Source: Dokdonella immobilis
GTDB taxonomy: Bacteria > Pseudomonadota > Gammaproteobacteria > Xanthomonadales > Rhodanobacteraceae
Direction of reading: 5' to 3'
Assembly (NCBI RefSeq): GCF_900115085.1
Contig: NZ_FOVF01000017.1
Location: forward strand, 28,560-92,559
Length of the DNA: 64,000 bases
The translations under genes were made by a program, and so were the position numbers. Shown one piece after another: positions 27,683-37,586 of the stretch. The stretch's first letter is position 1. Each line of letters begins with the position of its first letter. The notes beneath the pieces are model-generated. The model had not been told where the DNA came from and searched no databases. It saw only the letters and a program-made list of their open reading frames with translations.

Positions 27683-28682
27683 CGCGCCTGGGTATCGCGA
27701 TGGCCGTGATCAGGCGTTCGATCTCGCGCCAGACGTCGCCATCGGCGCGCCCCTTGGCGATGCGGTCGATGCGTCCGACCTGGACGATGCAGCGCTCCCA
27801 GTGCGCGGCATTGCCGGCCTGCAGTGCGCGCTTGAAGCCAGCCTGCTTGGCGTCCCAGATGCGTTCGGTCTTGAAGGCCTGGTTGAGATTGCCGCCCGCA
27901 TGGGCCAGGCGCGACAGCACACGCAGCTGGTTCAGCAGCCAGCCCAGCAACGGGATCGCTTCGGCGCCTTCGGCACGCAGGCCGCCGACCATGCGCAAGG
28001 CACGCGTGGCGTCGCCGGTGATGGCGGCGTCGGTCAGCCGGAATGCATCGAAGCGCGCGTCATCGGCGACACTGGTCTCGAGCATGTCGATATCGAGCAC
28101 GGCATCGCCGACCAGCAAGGCCAGCTTGTCGATTTCCTGGGCGGCGGCGAGCAGGTTGCCCTCGGTGCGCTCGGCCAGCAGCTCGATCGCGTCGCGCGTC
28201 GCTTTTACGCCATGCATCTTCATGCGCGCGGAAATCCAGCCCGGCAGTTCCTCGCGCTTGAGCGGCCAGACCGGCATGGCCACGCCGGCGCGATCGACGG
28301 CGGCGTACCAGGCGCCCTCGTGCTGCTTGCTCCATTCCTGGGCCGTGATCAGCAGCAACGTGTCGGGCGGTGGATCCGCGCACCAGGCACTGATCGCAGC
28401 CGAACCTTCCTTGCCCGGCTTGCCGGTCGGCATGCGCAATTCGATGACACGGCGGGTCGCGAACAACGACATCGCCGCACCCGACATGGCCAGTTCGTTC
28501 CAGTCGAAGCGGTTGTCGACATCGTGGATCTCGCGTTCGACGTAACCGAGTTCGCGGCTGCGGGCACGCAGGCGATCGGCCGCCTCGAGCACGAGCAGGT
28601 GTTCGGCGCCGGCGATCAGCCAGACAGGCTTCAGTTCGCTGGCGCCGAGCAGGCGCGGAAGATCGGTGATTCGGGCAGGCAT
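27657..28682 (-). CDS. holA: DNA polymerase III delta subunit
   Basis: Clamp-loader delta subunit, 341 residues, the family's typical length. The N-terminal AAA+-like fold contains LKPVWLIAGAEHLLVLEAAD, and ERTEGNLLAAAQEIDKLALL is the most conserved HolA segment. ATG 28682 is used. In many gammaproteobacteria lptE lies directly upstream; here the neighbour is the 7.2-kb repeat-protein gene and lptE lies about 11 kb away. Confidence 0.93.
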   Translation of the reverse strand: MPARITDLPRLLGASELKPVWLIAGAEHLLVLEAADRLRARSRELGYVEREIHDVDNRFDWNELAMSGAAMSLFATRRVIELRMPTGKPGKEGSAAISAWCADPPPDTLLLITAQEWSKQHEGAWYAAVDRAGVAMPVWPLKREELPGWISARMKMHGVKATRDAIELLAERTEGNLLAAAQEIDKLALLVGDAVLDIDMLETSVADDARFDAFRLTDAAITGDATRALRMVGGLRAEGAEAIPLLGWLLNQLRVLSRLAHAGGNLNQAFKTERIWDAKQAGFKRALQAGNAAHWERCIVQVGRIDRIAKGRADGDVWREIERLITAIAIPRRGAELLGAA

Positions 28683-28749
28683 CGGGCGATTGTACGAGAC
28701 TCGAACGGCGATGACCTCCGCCCGGCATCTGCGCGGATTGCCGGCCATT

Positions 28750-28774
28750 GCCTCCCCGGCCTGGCCGGGGAGGC
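28750..28774 (-). terminator. Perfect 12-bp hairpin at the end of the giant gene
   Basis: GCCTCCCCGGCC-t-GGCCGGGGAGGC has perfect 12-bp arms, 12 bp beyond the stop of the 2405-residue protein gene and before holA. There is no T-run, so it would act as a pause or 3'-end structure rather than a canonical intrinsic terminator. Confidence 0.5.
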
Positions 28775-28785
28775 ATCAGGCCCTG

Positions 28786-31700
28786 CTAGGCGTGGGTCCT
28801 GGTCAGCCTGCGCGCCGCAAAGGCGAGAAGCACGACGCTCAGGGCCAGCAGTCCGAACAGATTCAGACTCGGGATGCCGACCGCGACACCGACGCCGGCG
28901 AAATCGGCATCATCTTCGTCCTGGCCCTGGTTGTCGATTGCATCGTCGAGCGGCGGTCCGTCGTTGTCGGCATCGGCATCCGGATCGGAATCCTTGTCGC
29001 GAATGGGATTGCCGATTTCATCTCCGGCACTGGAGATTTCCGCGCTGTTGATGACGGTTCCACCGAAGGCCTGCACCAGGCGCAGGCGCAACGGCAGTTC
29101 GACGCTCGCACCCGGCGCCAACGGCCCCGCAATGGAGATGCTGGCGCGGTTGCCCGCCAGGGCCGTCCAGCTAGGATCGTTCAACTGCAGTTGCACCGGA
29201 ATGTGGTCGATGACCGTGATGTCGGTCGCCGGAATCGTGCCCTGGTTGAACACCGTGATCGTGAAATCGACGTTCTCTCCGACCATGTGCAGGGTCGCCA
29301 GCTGGCCCGGCGCGAGGGTCTTGCGCAGGGCCAGGTCGAAGTTGGTCAGCAAGCCGAAGTCGACGCTCAGGTTCGAGTTGAAATCGGCATCGCCGTCGTC
29401 GGTCGGCTCGCCCTTGGCCACCAGCGTGACCGGCGCCGACCAGACGCTGGCGCCGTTCAAGCTGCCATTGTCGTCATTGTCGAGGTCGTTGTCGGGATCC
29501 GGCGCCGGCTCGTAGGGTCCGGTCGGCAGCCAGCGCCGACCGGTGCCGGTCGAGACGATGTAGCGGTCCGGCGCGAGCACCTCGACCAGATAGGTATCGG
29601 GCAGCAAGGCGCTGAACAGGTAGTTGCCGTTGCCATCGGTGGCCGTGCTGTCGATCGCCGCGCCATCGGGCGTGCCGTCGTTGTTGGCATCGAGGTACAG
29701 GTTCACCGGAACGCCCGCAATACCCGGCTCGCCGGGGTCGACCACGCCGTTGTTGTCGAGATCTTCCCAAACCAGGTTGCCAAGGCTCATCGCACCGCCG
29801 GTGCTGTCGACCTGGTAATCCTCGACTTCGCCATCGGCGACGACGCCGGTCGGCGAGCAGCCGGTCTGCGTCGACAGGCGGAACCGCGCGTACGGATTGG
29901 CCACGTTGCCGGGCGGCACCACGCCGAAGTCGATCGTGACGTTTCCGTTGACCGTACCGGTCGGAATTGCCTGCTGCGTGCTCTCGTTGGCATCGTCGAA
30001 ATCTCCGTCGCCGTTCCAGTCCATGAAACTGCACAAGCTGGCCGGACTGCCGGTCGTATTGGTCACGGTCGCCGGGGTCGTGCTCGGACTGCCCTGGTTG
30101 TAGATCGGGCGCAGCTGCACGCCGTCTTCGTCGTCGCCGGGCACCGCGCAGGTGCCGCTGGTGAATCCGCTCGCGCCCGCGTCATCGCCGCTCGCCGCGG
30201 CGTTGGCCTGGCCATCGTCCTCGTCATCGACGCAGGCACCGATATGCAGCCCCGGCACGATGCCGTGGGCCGGACCGTTGTCGGCGAAGCGTGTGCTGTA
30301 ATCGCCCGTCCCCGTACCCGCCGCGCTGTCCGGCAGATCGCCGAAGTCATAGGGGCGGAAGCGGACCACGTAATCCTCGACTTCGCCATCGGGCTCGGCG
30401 CCAACCGGCGAGCACGGCGTGCTGGCCGTACTCAGGCGGAAGCGCGCATACGAGTTGAGCGGTGAAGCGGGTTCGACCGGTCCGAAGACCAGCGGGAACT
30501 GCAGGTTGCTGCTGCCATTCGGCACCGGCACGCTCGCCGATTCGCCCGTGTCGCCGAAATCGCCGTCGGCGTTGAGGTCGATGAAGCCGCAGATGCGTGC
30601 GGCATTTCCGGTCGTGTTGGTGGCGGTGACGCGAACCGTATGCGAGCCGGCCTGGATATCGTCGAGATCGGTCAGGTTGACGCCGTCCTCGTCGTCCAGC
30701 GTGCCGATCGCATCGTCACCGTCCGCATTCGCGCTCGGCTGGCCATCGGCCTCGTTGTCGACCGAGGCGCCCATGAACAGGCCCGGCACGATATCGTGCT
30801 GCGGCCCGCCGTCGGCGATCAGGGTCTGGTAGTTGCCGGGACCGCTACCGACACCGGTGTCGGGCAGATCGCCGAGATCGATGCGGCGCACATCGACGAC
30901 GTAGTCCTCGACCTCGCCGTCGCTGGCGAGACCGGATTCGACGCAGGCGCCGGCGCTGTCGGTACTCAGGCGGAAACGCGCGAAGGTCGGACCGCTCGGC
31001 GTGTTCAACGGCTTCGTGAACGGCAGCAGCAAGGTCGCGTTGTTGCTGCCGCTGGGCACGATCACCGAGGCCACCTCGATGCCCGGCGTGAAACTGCCGT
31101 CCTGGTCGAAATCGATGAAACCGCAGAGGCGCGCATCGGTGCTGCCAAGGTTGGTCGCGTTGACCCGGACCGAACCGGGCTGGCCGACCACGAAGGCGAG
31201 GCTGGCGGTATCGACGCCATCCTCGTCATCACTGGTCTGCAGGTCGTCGCCGCTGGCGATCACGTTCGGTTGGCCGTCCGTTTCGGCATCGACGCGTGCG
31301 CCGATGAACAGGCCGGCAACGATCGGATGCACGGCGCCGCCGTCGGCGAGCAGGGTCCGGTAATTGCCGTTGCCGGTTCCGGCCGCGGGATCGGGCAGAT
31401 CGCCGAGATCGGTGACGATGGCGGTGAACGCGTAGTCCTCGACTTCGCCATCCGGCGCCGCGCCGTTCGGCGAACAGCCGCCGGCCGTGCTCAGACGGAA
31501 TCGCGCGTAACCGGCCGGCACCGTGCCGGGCGGCGCCACGCCGAAGTTGAGCACGATCGCCGCATCGTTGCTGCCGTTCGGCACCGGCGCGCTGGCCGTT
31601 TCGCTGGCATCGGCGAAATCGCCGTCGCCATTGAGGTCGACGAAGCCGCACAGCGTGGCGCCTGTTCCGACCGTGTTGGTGGCCAGGGCGATGACGTTGA

Positions 31701-34700
31701 CCGGGCCACCCGTCAGGAAGGCCAGCGAGGCCGGATCGACTGCGTCTTCGTCGTCGCCCGGCGTCGCGCAGCTGCCATTGGTCAGGGTACCGGCGCCGAG
31801 GTCATCGCCACTGGCGGCGACATTCGGCTGGCCGTTGATTTCGGCATCCTCGCAGGCGCCGAGGCGCAAGCCCGGGCGCAACACATGCGACGGGCCGCCA
31901 CTGCCGATCAGGGTTTCGTAGTTGCCCGGGCCGATCCCGGCGCCGCTGTCGGGCAGGTCGCCGAAGTCGACCGCGTCCTGCACATCGACCACGTAATCCT
32001 CGACTTCGCCGTCGCTGGCCGGTCCGGTCGGGGCGCAGGCGACGCCGGTGTCGGAGCTGATGCGGAATCGGGCGTAGGTCTGGCCGGTGAAGCCGGGCGG
32101 CACGATGCCGAAGGACAACGTGGCCGAACCGCTGCCATTGGCGACATCGAGCGTTGCGGTTTCGCCGGCGCCTACGAACGCGCCATCGCCATCGTAGTCG
32201 ATGAAGCCGCAGATGCGCGCCGACGCCGCACCCGGGTTCGGGTTGTCGTAGCTGACCCGCACGTCGCCTGGTGCGCCGATGTACTGGGTCAGGTCGGCGA
32301 CGTTCACGCCGTCTTCGTCATCCGGCACACCGTTGCCGTCATCGCCGTCGGCGCCGACATTGGGCTGACCATCGACTTCGGTATCGACCGTGGCGCCCAG
32401 GCGCAGCGCGTTGATGACCGGATGGACCGGACCGTTGTTCGCGATCAGCGTGCCGTACGAGTTCGGCGCGTCGCCGAGATCGACCGGCTGCACGAAGCCG
32501 AAGTCGACGCTGTAGTTCGAGGCCGAGTCCGGGAAGACCGTGTTGCCGTCGGCATCGTCGTCGGCACCGCCGAAGCGCAGCGTCTCGCTGGTCGGCTCGG
32601 GCGCGACCGGCGGCGAGCCGGCGACCGGTCCGAGACTGATCAGGCCAGAGGCGATCGAGTTCGGCGTACCGCCGCAGACGCTGACGCCGAGGATCGCGCC
32701 ATTGTCGTTGTTGTCGCCATCGGCGTTCGGGCTGGCTTCATCCGGCACGGTCGAGAACAGGCCGTTCAATGCAAGCTGGGCCGGCGTGTTGGCAATCGCG
32801 ACGTAGTAGTCGTTGCCGGCCAGGAGGTCGGTGAACGCATATTTGCCGGGATTGCCGGCCACGGTTGCCGTGACCGTCGTCGCCTGCAGCGTATCGCCGG
32901 CACTCGGACCCGCGGTGCCATCGGTATCCCGACACAGCAGCACGGTCACCCCATCGATGCCGGGTTCGCCACTGTCGGCGCGGCCGTTGTTGCGCTGGGT
33001 CGGGTTGCCGGCGCCGTCATCGCGCCAGACCAGATTGCCGAGGCGGTAGCGCTCGGGAAGGATCACGCCGACTTTAGGCGGTTCGGCGGTCGGCAGCAGG
33101 TCGGCGGCGATCGTCGCGGATTCCTGGAAAACGCGATGGGCGAACGAATTCCATGACGGATTGAAGACCGCCGTGTTGCCGCGAATCGCCGGCGCGGTGC
33201 CGCTGACGTAGCTCGGCGGCGCACCGGTGGCCGGCGCGCGCATCGGCACATCGACCTCGAGGTAGGTGCCGGCGACCCACTGCGTGGTCGCCGCTGGCGA
33301 GGTCAGGTTCGAGAATGCACGGATGCGGAAACCGGTCGTGGCCGAGGCCGGCACCGGCACTGCGGTACTCCAGGTCCCAGGCGTGCAAGCGGCAGGGAAT
33401 GAATTCTCGATGGCCGCGGTACCGGCCTGCGCCGGCGAATAGTTGCTCGTGCGCACCTGGCCGCGACAGAAGTTCGGCGTGGTCGTGTATTCGATCTGCA
33501 CCGCCGCAGCACTCGCATAGGTGACGGGATCGAGGCCCGGGTTGACCACCTGGATCAGCGCAGGCACGACCACGGTCGCCGACAGCGGACCATCCAGTAC
33601 GGGCGCCCAACGGCTCAGCCGTGCCGTGCCACTGAGCGGACCGCCGACGCCGGTATCGCCGATGAACGGTATCGTGTCGTAGACGACGTATTCCTCGAGC
33701 AGGCGGTTGCCGGCATTGGCCAGGCGCAGACGATAGCGGAAGTTGCCGCCATGATCGGTGCGCGCCACGCAAGGGAAACGGGTAAAGCTCGACGGCGGAC
33801 CGCCGAAATTGGTGTCGTAGTCGGGACACGCCGAATTGTCGGTGGCCACAGCCGCCTGCGACGGGTCGCCGACTACGGCCAGGGACGGATCGCCTTCGAC
33901 CCATTTCTCGCCTCCGAGCAGGAACGCTTCGGACACGCGGAATGTCGCCGAGGTCGGGCACATCAGGTCGGTCGTCGAGCCGTCGTTGTCGAGATCATCG
34001 ACGTCGACGCTCGGCGCACTGTTGTTCGGGCAGGTGAATGCACCGGACGGACCCGGGTCGAGGAATACAGCCATGTCGTTGAGGTAGGCAGCAGCTGGCG
34101 ACAGGTTGGCCGGCACGCCCTCGCGGACGCGGGCACGAATCACCACCTGGGGGCCGGGAGAGCCCACCGCGAAACTGCCGGTGAAGGCGACCCGGACCAG
34201 GGTGCGCCCGGTGCTGCCGTAGTCCGGAATCACCTGCAGCACGCCGCCGCCCGGCGTGGTGCTGACCAGGCTGACGAACTCGAGCTGGATCGGCAACCAG
34301 TCGGAGATGACCGGATTGACGATCGGCGCCGTGCTGTCCCCACCGACATGGTCGGCGTTGAGCGTGAAGTCGATCGCTGCACCGGGTGCCGCGATGGTCG
34401 GATTGGCGGACTTCGACGGGCGCACCGAGGGCGTGCCCTCTTCCACCCGCACGTTCGCGCAGCGCACTGCCGGCGTCGCCGGCCCACCGCTGAAATTCAC
34501 ATAGGTGCAGTTCTCTATGGCTGAGGGCACGATCACGGGCGGACTCGAACCGACGTCGTAGCGCACCTGCGGCGAGGTCGTGAAGGCGAAATTGCGTGGC
34601 GTGTCCGGTCCGTTCGCGCCAAGGTCGGTGAAGACCCAGCGCATGCAGGTGGCGCTGGCGGCGATGTCGCCCGGCACGTTCCAGGTGATCGAGGCGCCCG

Positions 34701-36003
34701 GACTTGCGATGTTGGTCGCCAGCGCGGTGGTGGCCGAGAAGTCGCACAAGTTGCCGGGACCGACCGGCAACGTCGTGTATTCGACGGTCGCGCGCATGTC
34801 GCTGCTGACCGCACCGTCGGCCGGCGAATTCCAGCGCCCGCTGCTGACCGAGGCAAACGTGATGCCGGGCGGCAACGCTGCCAGGGCCTGCGGGAAGCGC
34901 TCGACCACGGTGAAGTTCGGTACTCGCACGTTCGAGTTGTTGGTGTTCGCGGTGATGCTGTAGACGATCGGGTTGCCGCTGCCCGGAGCGACATCGGGCG
35001 CGCTCTTGTTCGAGGTGCCGTCCGCTGCAGGGTCGCCGATCGTGTCATTGCGCACGCCCGGACCGATACCGACCGGAGCGCCGCTGACCGGTACGATCGT
35101 CGCGTTGGCGACATTGTTGATCGCGGTGCCGACCGGCAGACCGAACGGATAGCGCACCACGAACGTACGGTTGGCGCAGGCTGTTCCGGTGTGCAGGTTC
35201 TGCAGCCCGGTGGCCGGCGGTGTCGAGTCGTCGAGGGTCCAGGTGATCGTCACCGGCGGACCGGCAGCGACGATGCCACCACCACTGTTCTCGACGCTTG
35301 CTGCGGTCAGGCCAGGCACGTCCGGCAGGGTGTCGACCAGGGTCGCGCTGGTGATCGGCATGTTGCCACTGGCCGAGGTCGAGCAGATCTGCACGCGATA
35401 GGTGACCGCTTCGCCGGCAGCGACGGCCAGCGATGTGGCCGGATCCTGGCGCTGCTTGCGCACCGTGTACCGCGGCGTCGGCGCATTGACACCGACCGGC
35501 GCGGCCTCGGCGTAGCTGCAATCAACGGTATCCGGCGGCAATGGCGGTCGCGGTCCGCCGATCGCTGCATTCTGCGGCGGCGGTGGACAGACGAAGCCGT
35601 TGATGCCGGCGACCCCGCGGTTGACCACGTCGGTGACCGCCACGGTGATGTCGGGAACGATGCGCAGGTTGACGTCGAGCGAGAAACTGTCGCCGCCGGC
35701 GTAGCTGTTGCGCACCAGCACCAGGGTATTGCTGCCAGCCGTGCAGGTGATGCTGTTGAAAAAGGCCGAGACCGGGCAGTTGGCCATGACCAGCTCGGCC
35801 GGGAACGCATCCTCGATGCGCAGGGTGCCGCAACCCGAGACGAGGTTGTTGCACGAACCCTGCAGCCGATAGGTGACCGTCGTATTCGTATTGAATGGCC
35901 CGGCGCCGCTGATGCGCGTCTTGGTGAAGGTCTGCTGGGCCAGCGCGCTGCTTGCGGCCAGCATGAAGAACGTGGCAAGTACCCACTTGATTGCGTAGTG
36001 CAT
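28786..36003 (-). CDS. Giant secreted repeat protein with DUF11, SdrD-B and five GEVED domains and a C-terminal sorting-like anchor
   Basis: 2405 residues from ATG 36003. Signal peptide 1-22 (SALA|QQ). Residues about 30-980 are DUF11-like beta domains. An SdrD B-like domain begins about 987 (LGNLVWRDDGAG). Five tandem GEVED repeats begin near 1174, 1345, 1531, 1708 and 1885, each 171-186 residues, opening DLGD(A/L)P and closing DGEVEDY. A second SdrD-B domain (about 2072) and a DUF11 domain (about 2222-2355) follow. The C-terminus is IPSLNLFGLLAL, a hydrophobic helix, then ARR, resembling IPTL-CTERM sorting signals. Many Asp-rich loops (DGDGDF type) suggest calcium binding. Likely a surface adhesin or matrix protein; this is inference. 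Confidence 0.9.
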   Translation of the reverse strand: MHYAIKWVLATFFMLAASSALAQQTFTKTRISGAGPFNTNTTVTYRLQGSCNNLVSGCGTLRIEDAFPAELVMANCPVSAFFNSITCTAGSNTLVLVRNSYAGGDSFSLDVNLRIVPDITVAVTDVVNRGVAGINGFVCPPPPQNAAIGGPRPPLPPDTVDCSYAEAAPVGVNAPTPRYTVRKQRQDPATSLAVAAGEAVTYRVQICSTSASGNMPITSATLVDTLPDVPGLTAASVENSGGGIVAAGPPVTITWTLDDSTPPATGLQNLHTGTACANRTFVVRYPFGLPVGTAINNVANATIVPVSGAPVGIGPGVRNDTIGDPAADGTSNKSAPDVAPGSGNPIVYSITANTNNSNVRVPNFTVVERFPQALAALPPGITFASVSSGRWNSPADGAVSSDMRATVEYTTLPVGPGNLCDFSATTALATNIASPGASITWNVPGDIAASATCMRWVFTDLGANGPDTPRNFAFTTSPQVRYDVGSSPPVIVPSAIENCTYVNFSGGPATPAVRCANVRVEEGTPSVRPSKSANPTIAAPGAAIDFTLNADHVGGDSTAPIVNPVISDWLPIQLEFVSLVSTTPGGGVLQVIPDYGSTGRTLVRVAFTGSFAVGSPGPQVVIRARVREGVPANLSPAAAYLNDMAVFLDPGPSGAFTCPNNSAPSVDVDDLDNDGSTTDLMCPTSATFRVSEAFLLGGEKWVEGDPSLAVVGDPSQAAVATDNSACPDYDTNFGGPPSSFTRFPCVARTDHGGNFRYRLRLANAGNRLLEEYVVYDTIPFIGDTGVGGPLSGTARLSRWAPVLDGPLSATVVVPALIQVVNPGLDPVTYASAAAVQIEYTTTPNFCRGQVRTSNYSPAQAGTAAIENSFPAACTPGTWSTAVPVPASATTGFRIRAFSNLTSPAATTQWVAGTYLEVDVPMRAPATGAPPSYVSGTAPAIRGNTAVFNPSWNSFAHRVFQESATIAADLLPTAEPPKVGVILPERYRLGNLVWRDDGAGNPTQRNNGRADSGEPGIDGVTVLLCRDTDGTAGPSAGDTLQATTVTATVAGNPGKYAFTDLLAGNDYYVAIANTPAQLALNGLFSTVPDEASPNADGDNNDNGAILGVSVCGGTPNSIASGLISLGPVAGSPPVAPEPTSETLRFGGADDDADGNTVFPDSASNYSVDFGFVQPVDLGDAPNSYGTLIANNGPVHPVINALRLGATVDTEVDGQPNVGADGDDGNGVPDDEDGVNVADLTQYIGAPGDVRVSYDNPNPGAASARICGFIDYDGDGAFVGAGETATLDVANGSGSATLSFGIVPPGFTGQTYARFRISSDTGVACAPTGPASDGEVEDYVVDVQDAVDFGDLPDSGAGIGPGNYETLIGSGGPSHVLRPGLRLGACEDAEINGQPNVAASGDDLGAGTLTNGSCATPGDDEDAVDPASLAFLTGGPVNVIALATNTVGTGATLCGFVDLNGDGDFADASETASAPVPNGSNDAAIVLNFGVAPPGTVPAGYARFRLSTAGGCSPNGAAPDGEVEDYAFTAIVTDLGDLPDPAAGTGNGNYRTLLADGGAVHPIVAGLFIGARVDAETDGQPNVIASGDDLQTSDDEDGVDTASLAFVVGQPGSVRVNATNLGSTDARLCGFIDFDQDGSFTPGIEVASVIVPSGSNNATLLLPFTKPLNTPSGPTFARFRLSTDSAGACVESGLASDGEVEDYVVDVRRIDLGDLPDTGVGSGPGNYQTLIADGGPQHDIVPGLFMGASVDNEADGQPSANADGDDAIGTLDDEDGVNLTDLDDIQAGSHTVRVTATNTTGNAARICGFIDLNADGDFGDTGESASVPVPNGSSNLQFPLVFGPVEPASPLNSYARFRLSTASTPCSPVGAEPDGEVEDYVVRFRPYDFGDLPDSAAGTGTGDYSTRFADNGPAHGIVPGLHIGACVDDEDDGQANAAASGDDAGASGFTSGTCAVPGDDEDGVQLRPIYNQGSPSTTPATVTNTTGSPASLCSFMDWNGDGDFDDANESTQQAIPTGTVNGNVTIDFGVVPPGNVANPYARFRLSTQTGCSPTGVVADGEVEDYQVDSTGGAMSLGNLVWEDLDNNGVVDPGEPGIAGVPVNLYLDANNDGTPDGAAIDSTATDGNGNYLFSALLPDTYLVEVLAPDRYIVSTGTGRRWLPTGPYEPAPDPDNDLDNDDNGSLNGASVWSAPVTLVAKGEPTDDGDADFNSNLSVDFGLLTNFDLALRKTLAPGQLATLHMVGENVDFTITVFNQGTIPATDITVIDHIPVQLQLNDPSWTALAGNRASISIAGPLAPGASVELPLRLRLVQAFGGTVINSAEISSAGDEIGNPIRDKDSDPDADADNDGPPLDDAIDNQGQDEDDADFAGVGVAVGIPSLNLFGLLALSVVLLAFAARRLTRTHA
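29797..32484 (-). repeat. Five tandem GEVED-domain coding repeats
   Basis: Repeat starts at 32484, 31971, 31413, 30882 and 30351 (minus strand), giving unit lengths of 513, 558, 531, 531 and about 555 bp. Each unit encodes DxGDLPD..., a PxLxLGA segment, an Asp-rich DDEDGV, a CGF(I/V)D(L/Y/F)(N/D)xDG(D/A/S)F block and the closing DGEVEDY. Units 3 and 4 have identical length. Confidence 0.85.
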
Positions 36004-36488
36004 GAAGTCCCCGGAACTGTTGGATGTCGAACAAGACGGCGCGAGCGGAATGGCGAGGCCACTCCAAGCAATTCCCACGCCAGATTTCCTCGCGTAACCG
36101 AATCGTCATGGTGGTGGGAGCAGGATCTCCCGACGCTGCAACCGCGTCCGGGCCCCGCTTGCGCACCACGTCGTGCAACACCGGAAAGCCGAAACGGCCA
36201 TGCAGATTAAAGCCGTCGAAAATCGTCGGGCGAAACCGGATGAACAGCAGGGTAAGCGATCAACAGGCGTTCGCGATCCGGTGCGCGGACAATCGAAACA
36301 AAAGTTCGCAACTCGACCGCGGCGAGTCGGTTTCAGATTTGCGAATGGGCGATGCGCCCTTGAGATGGAATGCGTCATGCACCCAGGATGCGCGCACGAC
36401 TCAGCGCGCAGCGACGATACGCGTCAGATTCGGCCATGCTCGGACGGAAGGCCTAAGCCTGCAGTCCGAATGCGCCTGGATTCGAGCC
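36004..36488. other. Gene-free interval between exporter operon and giant gene
   Basis: 485 bp. Frames crossing it lack conserved features and are most likely fortuitous. It should contain the promoter of the giant gene and the end of the exporter transcript; no clear promoter, terminator or RNA structure could be recognised by eye. Confidence 0.5.
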
Positions 36489-37586
36489 TCAGGTGCCGCT
36501 GGCGCCCGTGGTCACCTTCCCGGTATCGATGAACACATCGACGCGCAGGCCGACCGGCAGGGCGGGATGGCCGTCGAGCAGGATCAGGGCCTCGAGAATC
36601 TTCGCGTCCTGCTTTTCGGCGGGGTCGCCGGAGCTGAGGTTGCGTCGCCCCATGCGCTGGCTGATGTGGATGACCTTCCCGGCGAAGCGTCGGTCGCCGA
36701 ACGCATCGCTGCGAATTTCGGCGGACTGGCCAACCCGGATGCGATCGATATCGAGTTCGTCGATGTCGGCACGCACATGCAACTGGCGGGTATCGCCGAT
36801 GCGCGCCAGCGGCAGCGGCGACAGGGCGACCACGGTCTCGCCTTCGCGCAGGTCGCGCTTGAGCACGATGCCGTCGACCGGCGAGCGGACCTGCGACTTC
36901 TTGAACAGCGCCTCGGCGCGCTGGCGCTCGGCATGGGCCGCGCCCAGGCGCGCCTCGGCTGCGCGCACGTCCTCGCTGCGCGCCCCGGCGCGGAGCAGGG
37001 CCAGGCTGGCTGCCGCGCGTGCACGTTCCGCCGTGGCCGTGTCTGCGGCGGCCCGCACTTCGTCGAAACGCGACTGGCTGATCCGTCCGTCGGCAAGCAG
37101 CGGTTGGTTGCGCTTGAAGGTCTCCGCAGCCAGACGCGCAGCGGCATCCGCGGCCGCCAGCGAGGCCGCGGCGACAGCGATTTCCTCGGCCCGCGCACCA
37201 TTTTTCAGCGCATCGAGTTCGGCCTGACGCAAATCAACCTCAGCCGCAGCAGTAGCCATGGCCGCGCGCAACTCGGCGTTTTCGATTTCGGCGATGAGCT
37301 GGCCGGCACTGACGCTGTCGCCCTCCTCGATCAGGACCCGCTGCAGGCGTCCGGAAATCTGCGGAATGATCACGCGCTCCTCGTTGACCGGCTCGACCAG
37401 GCCGCCGGCGGCGATGCGCGCACCGGTCGCGCGCAGCGCCGCGGCATCCTGCCCGTCCGCTCGATCCTCGCCACAGGCGCCGAGCAGCAGGGCGAACGCG
37501 CAGGCGAGCACGAGAGTGGACAGACGAGCGATGACGAGGCGCGGCAGGCGCGGCAGTCGTGGCAGGTAGCGCATGGCGTCGATCAT
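36489..37586 (-). CDS. HlyD/MacA-like periplasmic adaptor of an ABC exporter
   Basis: 365-residue membrane fusion protein. A hydrophobic N-terminus (about 15-37, ending LLGACGED) is followed by a lipoyl/barrel-sandwich half (EEGDSVSAGQLIAEIEN), a long Ala/Arg/Glu-rich alpha-hairpin (about 95-210), the second lipoyl half (VRSPVDGIVLKRDLREGETV) and a beta-barrel domain. The start overlaps the ATPase stop by 4 nt. With the two upstream genes it forms a DevBCA/MacAB-type efflux system; no outer-membrane TolC-like gene lies nearby. Confidence 0.87.
   Translation of the reverse strand: MIDAMRYLPRLPRLPRLVIARLSTLVLACAFALLLGACGEDRADGQDAAALRATGARIAAGGLVEPVNEERVIIPQISGRLQRVLIEEGDSVSAGQLIAEIENAELRAAMATAAAEVDLRQAELDALKNGARAEEIAVAAASLAAADAAARLAAETFKRNQPLLADGRISQSRFDEVRAAADTATAERARAAASLALLRAGARSEDVRAAEARLGAAHAERQRAEALFKKSQVRSPVDGIVLKRDLREGETVVALSPLPLARIGDTRQLHVRADIDELDIDRIRVGQSAEIRSDAFGDRRFAGKVIHISQRMGRRNLSSGDPAEKQDAKILEALILLDGHPALPVGLRVDVFIDTGKVTTGASGT

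Noticed and set aside
30640..33156. 838-codon open frame opposite the GEVED repeats
   Set aside because: Its own repeats mirror those of the real gene on the other strand; no start signals and no domain pattern.
28786..36003. GEVED repeats as a CRISPR or tandem DNA repeat
   Set aside because: Units are 0.5 kb, diverged at DNA level and in one open frame; they are protein-domain repeats. No CRISPR array exists in the window.
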